Positions 8,599 through 16,600 of a DNA stretch of 64,000 nucleotides are shown here, piece after piece. Source of the stretch: Neoluteolibacter marinus (GTDB lineage Bacteria; Verrucomicrobiota; Verrucomicrobiia; Verrucomicrobiales; Akkermansiaceae); assembly GCF_014904755.1 (NCBI RefSeq), contig NZ_JACZFQ010000045.1, positions 1 to 64,000 of the forward strand. Direction: 5' to 3'. The translations under genes were made by a program, and so were the position numbers. Every line of letters starts with the position of its first letter. The stretch's first letter is position 1. The notes under the pieces are model-generated. The model was not told the origin of the DNA and ran no database searches. It was given only the letters and a program-made list of their open reading frames with translations.

Positions 8599-9159
8599 GT
8601 GCGCACGTTCACGAAGCCGTTGGTAGGTCTCATGCTCGCCCTGTTCGCGGGGGTTGGGTGTTCTTCATTTTCAAACACCCCGCTTCAGACCGCAGAGGAG
8701 ACGAGGTACAATGACGCTGGGGACATGAACACCGTTCGGAACGACGTGCAGGTTCTCCTGCGCGCGGCTCTGGCGAGGAACTCTGCCCGAACCACCGCGC
8801 TTACGCATCCAAAGGTGATGGAAGTTGCGGGTAGCGCCGAGTACTTCAGGGCCGCGTTGGAGCAGTCGTTTGAGATGTTCTCAGATCAGAATGTCACGAT
8901 CACCTCGTACGGAATCTCTGGACCTATTTCGCTCTATCGGACCAAAGGCAATCGCTACGCGGTGGTTCCCACTGACATGGAGCTGTCGGTTTCAGGTCGG
9001 AGAGTCAAGAGCACCGGGCATCAAATCGGCCACTACGTGGAAGGGCTCGGTTGGCGATACGTCAGCGGCGACGAGCTCGGAGGCAGTAAAGTCCGCACGT
9101 TCTTTCCCGATTTCCCGAAGGGCGCCGAGATACCTGAGCCCGGGACGTATCCGCTCTGA
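8599..9159 (+). CDS. Hypothetical lipoprotein
   Basis: A 186-residue protein from GTG 8599 with a lipoprotein signal (GLMLALFAGVGC, acylated Cys21). The mature part is alpha/beta in character (VLLRAALARNSARTTALTHPKVM, SLYRTKGNRYAVVPTDMEL) and resembles a small NTF2-like or periplasmic fold, but no family is recognised. Base composition is lower in GC than in neighbouring genes, and the gene follows a REP- and pseudogene-bearing gap, so it may be an accessory acquisition. It converges on the antiporter gene. Confidence 0.65.
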   Translation: MRTFTKPLVGLMLALFAGVGCSSFSNTPLQTAEETRYNDAGDMNTVRNDVQVLLRAALARNSARTTALTHPKVMEVAGSAEYFRAALEQSFEMFSDQNVTITSYGISGPISLYRTKGNRYAVVPTDMELSVSGRRVKSTGHQIGHYVEGLGWRYVSGDELGGSKVRTFFPDFPKGAEIPEPGTYPL

Positions 9160-9199
9160 TCGGGATTTTCTCCCCAGGTTGATGGCGAGCGGAATTTGC

Positions 9200-10150
9200 T
9201 CATCCTTTCGGCCAGAGGACGAAGAGGTAGCCCCCGTAGGTGGCGGCGAGCAGCAGGCCCTCGGCACGGTTGAGCCGCTTGCCGGTGGCAAGCAGCGGGA
9301 CCAGCAGGGCGGTCACGCCGATCATCATTCCGAGGTCGATCTTGCTCATCGCGGAGGTCTCGACCGGGTGGATCACCGCGCTGCCGCCGAGCACAAACAG
9401 GAGGTTGAAGAGGTTGGAGCCGAGGACGTTGCCCAACGCGATGTCCGACTGGCGGCGGAAGGCGGCTACCACCGAGGTGGCGAGCTCGGGCATCGAGGTC
9501 CCGGCGGCGATGATGGTCAGGCCGATGACCGCCTCGGAAACACCGAGCGAGCTGGCAACGGTGACGGCGTTGTCCACCAGCAGTTTCGAGCCGAGAACAA
9601 GCACGCCGAGGCCGGCGAGGATCTTGAGGATATCACCCGGTAGGCTGCCGGTGGGTTTGACCTCGGGAGTGTCGGCAGCGATCTCGACGCCGGAGTTTTC
9701 ATCGCGGCGGGCGGCGCGGATGGTCCAGATGGTGAAGGCGACCGCGGCGAGCACGAAGATACATCCCTCGATCCGCGAGACCTGGCCGTCGATGAAGCTC
9801 AGCGGAACGAGCAGGGTGACGCCGAGAAGCAAAGGCGCGTCCCAGCGCAGGACCTGGAGGTGGGTCCGGATCGGATAGACCGCCGCCGCGAGACCGAGGA
9901 TGACGGCAATGTTGAAAATATTGGATCCGACGACATTGCCGATGGCGATGTCCGGTTGACCGGCGAAGGCGGCTTTGAGGGATACGATCAGTTCCGGCAT
10001 CGAGGTGCCGTAGGCGACCACGGTGAGGCCGACGACCAATGGTGAGAGCCCGAGTTTGAGGGCCATCGCGGCACCCCCGCGGACGAGGAGTTCCGCCCCG
10101 ATGAAGAGGACGACGAAGCTGGCCAGGATCAGCAGGGACGCGGTGAGCAT
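9200..10150 (-). CDS. Calcium/sodium antiporter (CaCA family, YrbG-like)
   Basis: A 316-residue polytopic inner-membrane protein. Two inverted alpha-repeats carry the signatures GTSMPELIVS with GNVVGSNIFN, and GTSMPELATS with GNVLGSNLFN, the cation-binding motifs of the K+-independent Na+/Ca2+ exchanger family. A hydrophilic loop separates the halves (about residues 145-170). It probably exchanges Ca2+ for Na+ or H+. The upstream neighbour (minus-strand lipoprotein) is 72 bp away and could be co-transcribed. Confidence 0.92.
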   Translation of the reverse strand: MLTASLLILASFVVLFIGAELLVRGGAAMALKLGLSPLVVGLTVVAYGTSMPELIVSLKAAFAGQPDIAIGNVVGSNIFNIAVILGLAAAVYPIRTHLQVLRWDAPLLLGVTLLVPLSFIDGQVSRIEGCIFVLAAVAFTIWTIRAARRDENSGVEIAADTPEVKPTGSLPGDILKILAGLGVLVLGSKLLVDNAVTVASSLGVSEAVIGLTIIAAGTSMPELATSVVAAFRRQSDIALGNVLGSNLFNLLFVLGGSAVIHPVETSAMSKIDLGMMIGVTALLVPLLATGKRLNRAEGLLLAATYGGYLFVLWPKG

Positions 10151-10222
10151 GGAGCGGAAGTCCAGCGCATTTCCCGGTCGGGCGGCGAGTGAGATTTCGT
10201 CCGGTGTTTCCGATTGCCGGAA

Positions 10223-10591
10223 TCACGGTTCGCCCTGATAGGGAAGCGGCGCGTCGTCGGGAAGAGGGTCGTCGGTGCCGGGCAATGGAAGGTATTCGGG
10301 TTCCGCCGGGACCAGATTGTCGTCGTCGGGCTTGGCGGCGTCTTTCTGCACGGCGGGCTGCTCCTTCGCTTTCTTTTCCGCCTCCTTGCGGGCTTTCTCC
10401 TGCGCCTTCTTCTTTTCCGCTTCCGCTTTCTCTTCAGGTGTCTTTTTGAACGGCTTGGCGGCGGAGTCGTAGGTCATCTTGCCGACCTCCGCGGTGCCTT
10501 CCACCACCTGGCCCGCGACCTTGAAAGGCAGCTGGATCAAGCCGCAGGAGGAAAGAAGGGGCGGGAACAGGAGAAACGCGGGGCAACGCAT
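10223..10591 (-). CDS. Small charged lipoprotein
   Basis: A 122-residue protein with a short signal and lipobox (LFPPLLSSC, Cys16). Next is an amphipathic part (LIQLPFKVAGQVVEGTAEVGKM), then a highly charged Lys/Glu/Ala coiled segment (EEKAEAEKKKAQEKARKEAEKK), and a Pro/Asp-rich tail. The order lipid anchor, helix, low-complexity spacer fits an envelope tether. It lies 41 bp downstream of the giant surface protein gene on the same strand and may share its transcript. The function is unknown. Confidence 0.65.
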   Translation of the reverse strand: MRCPAFLLFPPLLSSCGLIQLPFKVAGQVVEGTAEVGKMTYDSAAKPFKKTPEEKAEAEKKKAQEKARKEAEKKAKEQPAVQKDAAKPDDDNLVPAEPEYLPLPGTDDPLPDDAPLPYQGEP

Positions 10592-10632
10592 GGCCCGGAG
10601 CGTAGGGCTCCGGACCGCGGGCAGCCAGCCGA

Positions 10633-13600
10633 TTAGCGGGTGACCTTCATCCGCCAGAACATGGCCGGAGCGTCCTCGATGGCAGGCAGCAGGTAGTAGC
10701 GGCGGGTTTCGGTCAGGCCGTAGTCGATCCGCGGTCCGATCTCGGTGGCGGAGGCGTCGCCGCTGAAGGTGAGGTCTTGCGAGGCCTCGAGATCGACGGT
10801 GGTGCCGAGGGTGTCCTTCGGTGTCTCGATCTCGATCACGCGGTAGGTCTTGGCGGGATCGAGCGAGAGCGAGGCCCCCGTCTCGACGCTGCCGGTCGCG
10901 AGCGGCGCGGGTGTCGAGTTCTCGCTGCCGGGATCGGTGCCGAAGAGGAACTCGACGAGGTTGGCGAAGCCGTCGAGGTCGGCGTCGTCGTCTTCGCCGC
11001 GGAGGTTCGCGGGCAGGCTGGCGACGAAGGTTTCGAAGGGATCGGCGGAACCGGTGCCGAGGCCGTTGAGAACGGCGATGCGCGGAACATCCTCACCCCG
11101 GAAGGTGGTGAAGTTGCCGACGATCCAGACGCGGCCCGCGGCGTCGGTGCGGATGCGGGTTGGCGCGCCGTTGAAGCCGTCTCCGGGATCGAAGGATTCA
11201 ATCATGGTGCCATCCGCCTCGAAGGCCGCGATGCGGTTGCGGGTGAAGCTGGTGACGCCGCTGTAGATGCTGGTGAAATTGCCGCCGAGATAGATGCGGC
11301 CGTTTCCAAGGGTGCTGATGGCGCTCGGGCTGGAGACGCCGAGGTAGGTGCCGGGGCCACCCCAGCCGCTGACGATGGCACCGGAGGTCTCGATCTTTTG
11401 GATCGCGTAGCTGGCGAGCGACAACACGGTGCCGTCGGGCTGCGGGCTGACGCGATCCGAGCTCAGGTTGCTGGTGTAGCTGAAGCCGGCGGCGATGGCG
11501 CCGGTGGCGGTGACACGGACGATGCGTTGCTGGCCGCCGTAGCTGTTCGCGTGGCTGAGCCAGAAAGTGCCGTCGCCGGCCGGGGCGATGTCATTGACGG
11601 TGGTGCTGGCCAGCGAGGTGAAGCCGGTGTCGATGGATCCGTTGGAATTCAGCATCGCGACGTAGGCGGTGCCGGCGGCGGAATCGACCGTGCTGAACTG
11701 GCCGCCGATCAGGACCTTGCCGTCGGCGAGGGGAAGGATGCACTTGACCGTGGAATTCGGACCGGTGCCGGGGGCGGCGAAACCCGTGTCGAGCGAGAGG
11801 TCGCTGTTGAGGCGGGCGATGCGGTTGCGCGTGACGGTCCCGCCGGTGGTGCTGAGCGAGGTGAAGGAACCCCCGACATACACTTTCCCGTCCGGAGCCA
11901 GGGCGAGGATTTCAACGGTTCCGCTGCCGTTGACCTGCGGGACGTTGGCGTCGAGCGATCCGTCGGCGTTGAACTTGGCGAGGTAGCGGCGGCTGGCGCT
12001 GCCGGTGGTGTGGGAGACCGAGGTGAAACTGCCGCCGATCAGGTAGCTCCCGTCGGCGAAGGGAATCACGTCGTTGATCGTCGTGTTCACGCTGACGGGC
12101 AGCACGATCGAGCGGTCGCGCGCGGCGGGGAGTTTCTCGACGAGCAGGGCGACCGGAGTGCTGTCGATGAAGCCGAGCGGGTTGGTGACGCGCACCGCGA
12201 TGCTGCCGCTGTCGGCGACGGCGAGATCGGAAAGCACCAGCTCGTTGGTGGTCGCGCCGCTGATCCCGGGTCCGTCGGTCAGCGGGGCGCCGCCGCGATA
12301 CCACTGGTAGCCCAGCGTTTCGACGCCGCGGGCGACGACCCGGAAGGTGGCGGCAAGACCGGTTTCGGTGGTCACCGCCGAGGGGGCGGTAAGGATTTCC
12401 GGGGCACCGAGGACGACCAGGCCGGCGGCGGCGGAGGTCAGGGTGGTGGCGTCGCCGTAGTGGGTGAGAACGACGTCGTAGGACGCCTCGTCGGCATCCC
12501 CGGCGTCGGCGACCGTGAGGGTGGCGCTGTTCGCTCCCGAGATGTCGCCGCCGTTGGCGAGCGCGACGCCGTTCTTCCGCCACTGGTAGCCGATGGTGTC
12601 GGTGGCGGTGGCGACCACGCTGAACTGGGCGGTGGCGCCGGGGTTCACGACCTGGGCGACCGGTTGGATGGCGATGCCGAGGGAAACCGGCGTGCCGTTC
12701 AGGCGGGCGTAGCGGCCCCGCTGGAGCGAGCGGTAGTTGTTGAAGTTCCCGCCGATGTGGAGCGCGCCGAGGGCGTCCTGGGCGAGGGTGAGGATTTCAC
12801 CGTCGGCCCCCGCGCCCTGGGCGAAGGACGCGTCGAAGGAACCGTTCGGCATGAGGCGGCCGATGCGGTTGGTGCTGACGCTGGCCAGGGTGGTGAAATT
12901 GCCGCCGATCACGATCCGGCCGTCGCGCTGGACGACGATCGAGCGGATGGTCTGGTTGGCGCTGGCGTTCCAGGAGGAGTCGGTCGAGCCATCGGCCAGG
13001 AAGCGCTGGAGGCGACCCGAAGTGCCGCCGGCGAGCCATTTTCCGTCGGGCAGCGCGGCGATGCTGTAGACGGTGGTGCCGAAGGGCATGGTGGAGACGA
13101 AGCCGGTGTCGTGGCTGCCGTTGGAGTTCAGGCGGACGATGCCGACCTGGGTGGTGGCGGAAACGGGGTTGGCGACGCTCATCGTGCCGCCGACGAGCAC
13201 GCCTTCGCCATCGGCTTGCAGGGCGTAGACGGCCCCCAGGGCAGGCGGGGTGAAGGACGGGTCGGGCGAGCCGTCGGGCAGGATGCGGCAGACATTGCCG
13301 AGGGCGGTGTTGCCTTGATAGGCGGTGAAGAGGCCGCCGAGGTAGTAGCCGGAAGGAGCCGCCGTGATGGCGGTGACGCGGCTGTTGGCGCCGGTGCCCG
13401 GGTTCCAGTCGGGATCCACGGTGAGGTCCGGCTTCAAGCGGGCGAGGCGGGCGCGGGAGACGCCGCCGATGAAGGTGAAATTGCCGCCGACAAGCACGCC
13501 ACCGTCGGGCATCAGGGCGAGGGCATCGACGCTGCTGCTCGGGTTGAGGTCGAAGCTGGTGACCAGATTGCCGGCGGCATCCAGCAGCGCGAGTTCGCTG

Positions 13601-16600
13601 ATGTTGTAATTGGTCGAGTTAGCGATGACGTTGGTGAAGTAGCCACCGACCAGGGTGCGGCCGTCGGGCAGCGGCAGGATGGCGGCGACGTTGCTACCGA
13701 ACGTCAGCTGCGGGCTGGTGAAACGGACACCGCCGGCCGGGAGGGTGACGGTGACGGGGATGTCGACCGTGGTGAGGATGCCGTAGGCGTTGCTGATCTC
13801 CACCGAGTAGGTGGCGCTGTCGCTTTCCTGAACGGGAGAAATCGAGAAGGTTGCCGCGTTCGCGCCGAAGATCGGGGTGCCGTTGCGGAGCCACTGGTAG
13901 CCGAGGCTGCCGGCCCCGCGGGCGCTGACCGAGAGGTTGAGGACGCCGCCGACTTCAAGCGACTGCGCGGGGGAAAGCGCGAGCAGCTCGGGTTCGCGGA
14001 GAACGGTCAGGCCGGCGGCGTTCGAAAGGTAGGGGCGGCCGGTGGCGAGGTTGGTGACGATGACGTCGTAGCTGCCTTCGTCGGCGTCCTCGGAATTGGC
14101 GATGGCGAGCGAGGCCGTGGTCGCGCCGGAAATGTCGCCGCCATCCGCGAGCGGAATGCCGTTTTTCCGCCACAGGTAGGAAAGCGAGGCTCCTCCGGAA
14201 GCGCTGGCGGAGACGGTGAAGGTGCTGGTTTGGCCGGCGTCGACGGTTTTCGGGGCCGGCTGAGCGCTGAAGATGACATCGAGCGGTTCGCCGGCGAGAC
14301 GGACGACGCCGCGGGCGTTGACGCCGTTGAGGGTGGTAAAGGACCCACCGACCCAGAGCGAGCCGTCTTCCGCGGAGGCGAGGGTGGAGATGGTGGCGTT
14401 GAACCCGGAGACTCCGATGTCGAACAGCGGGTCGGGCGAGCCGTCGGGTTTCAGTCGGAACAGGCGCTTGCCATTGTTGTGGGCGACGAGGATCGAGCCG
14501 TCCGGTGCGACGAGGATCCGGCTCACCAAGTTGTAGGTGGCATAGGGAAAGTTGAGGGTTTGGAGCAAGGCTCCGTCCGGGGAAAGCCGGAAGACCGGCT
14601 GGTCGGCGAAGTCGGGTCGCGGGAGCAGGATGTGGTCGGCGGGATCGAGCTCGAAATACTCGTAGGACGAGCTGCCCGGCAGCGCGGCGAAGACGAAGGT
14701 CGGATCCAATGTGCCGGCCGGAAGAAGGCGGGCCATGCCGTTTTGGCCGAGGACGAGAATGTTGCCCCCGGGCAATACCCTGATCTGACGCAGAGTGCTG
14801 AGTGAGTTGACGACGGTACCGAAGTTCAGGTGCAGGGTGCCGTCGGTGTTGAGGCGGACCAACAGGCCGTTGAGCCCGCCGACCAGGGCGCGGCCGTCGG
14901 CGTCGAAGGCGATGGCGTAGGGGCGGAGGTTGATCGCGTCCAGGGCGGCGGTGGCGTTCGCCGTGTAGGTCGCGTCGAGGGTGCCGTCGGCCGCGGTGCG
15001 GGCGACCCGGTAGGGCCCGGAGCCATCGACGTAGAGCTGGTATCCGCCGAGGTAGAGATCGCCGGTGGCGGCGTGGCGGGCGACGACCTGGAGGTTGGTG
15101 TTCGGTGCCGAAGTGTGGGGCTCGCGGATGTTGCCGTTGGCGCTGATGCGCTCGAGCACCGCGTTGTAGCTCCCCGACGGGTGGGTGATGCTGGAGAACT
15201 CGTGGAAGACGTAGGCGCCGCCGGGCTCGGGGACGATGTGCTGCACCTGCGGGCTGCCGCCGGTGGCCGGGATGTAGCCGGCGGCGAGGGCGGCGGGATC
15301 CGGGACGAGGTTCACGACCACCGGTTGGCTGGTGATTTGGCCGAGCGAGTTGGTGATGCGCAGCGTGTAGAGGCCGGAGTCGCCGGCGACGGGCGAGGCG
15401 ATCGAAAGGGTGGCCGTGTTCTGGCCGGGGACGGGCGTGCCGTTGCGGAACCACTCGAAGGTCGCCGGCTCGAGACCGACCCAGTTCACGGCGAGTTCCA
15501 GCGGGCTGCCGAGCAGCAGGGTGCGGTCGGCGGGAGTGACGAGCACCACCGGCAGGTCGCGGACGGTGAGCGTGGCGACCTGCGAGGTCGCCGACAAGCT
15601 GCCCGCGGTGATTTCAACCGAGTAGCCGGCGGTGTCAGCGGCCGTGACGTCATCGAGCTGGAGCGACGGCAGGGTTTTCCCGGCAAGGGGCGTGCCGTTT
15701 TTCATCCACTGGTAGGCCAGCGGCGTGACCGAGGTGGCGACGACCTGCAGGATAACGTCGGCGCCGGGATCAGCAATCTGGGTGAGCGGCTGGCTGGTGA
15801 TCGTGATGCCCTGCTTTTGCGCGGTAATCAGGTAGGGTCGCGAGGCGGCGACGCCGTTGAGGGTGGTGAAGGAGCCATGGATCGAGATCGAGCCGTCGGG
15901 GAGCGGGGCGATCGAGCTGATGGTGTTGTTCGCGGCGACTTCGCTGCCGCCGTTGAAGGTTGCGTCGAGGGTGCCGTTCGGGAGGTAGCGGCGCAGCCGG
16001 GTGTTCGAGCTGCTGCTGAAGGCGGTGTAGATCGACCCGTCGGCGGCGACGCCGAAGGTCTGGTTGTAGACGCTGGAGATCGGGGTGAACGAGGCATCGG
16101 TGCCGCCATCGGGCAGCAGGCGGATGAGCTGGCTGCTGGAGGACCCGGGGACGATGAGCTTGCCGTCGGGCTGGATGCCGATGTTGGAGAAAGTGGAGTT
16201 GCCGTAGGTGAACTTCCAGGTCGGATCGAGGCTGCCGTCGGGGTTCAGTTTGACGAGGTTGCGGTAGCCGAGGCCGGGAAGCTGCACGCGGCCGGCGAGG
16301 TAGAGTTCGCCGCCGGGGCCGAACTCGAGCTTGTTGTAGGTGGCGAAGGGCTCGAAGGGAGCGATGACGTTGGCGCGGAACGCGGCGTCGAAGGTGCCGT
16401 CGAAGTTCAAGCGATCGATGCCGTTGGCGTGGGTCAGGTAGATCTTGCCGTCGGGACCGAGATCGAGGTCTCGGAGGTTGCCGATTCCGGAGGGGAGATT
16501 CGCGGCAAAGTCGGAGTCGATGTTGCCGTCGGCGAGCACGCGGGTCAGCGGGCCGGGCACGGGCACCACGCCGAGCTGGGTGAAGCCGCCGGCGAGGATG

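Noticed and set aside
8599-9643. Alternative frame 8825-9643 overlapping the lipoprotein and the antiporter
   Set aside because: It crosses a convergent junction and has no domain; the lipoprotein and antiporter frames are both well supported.
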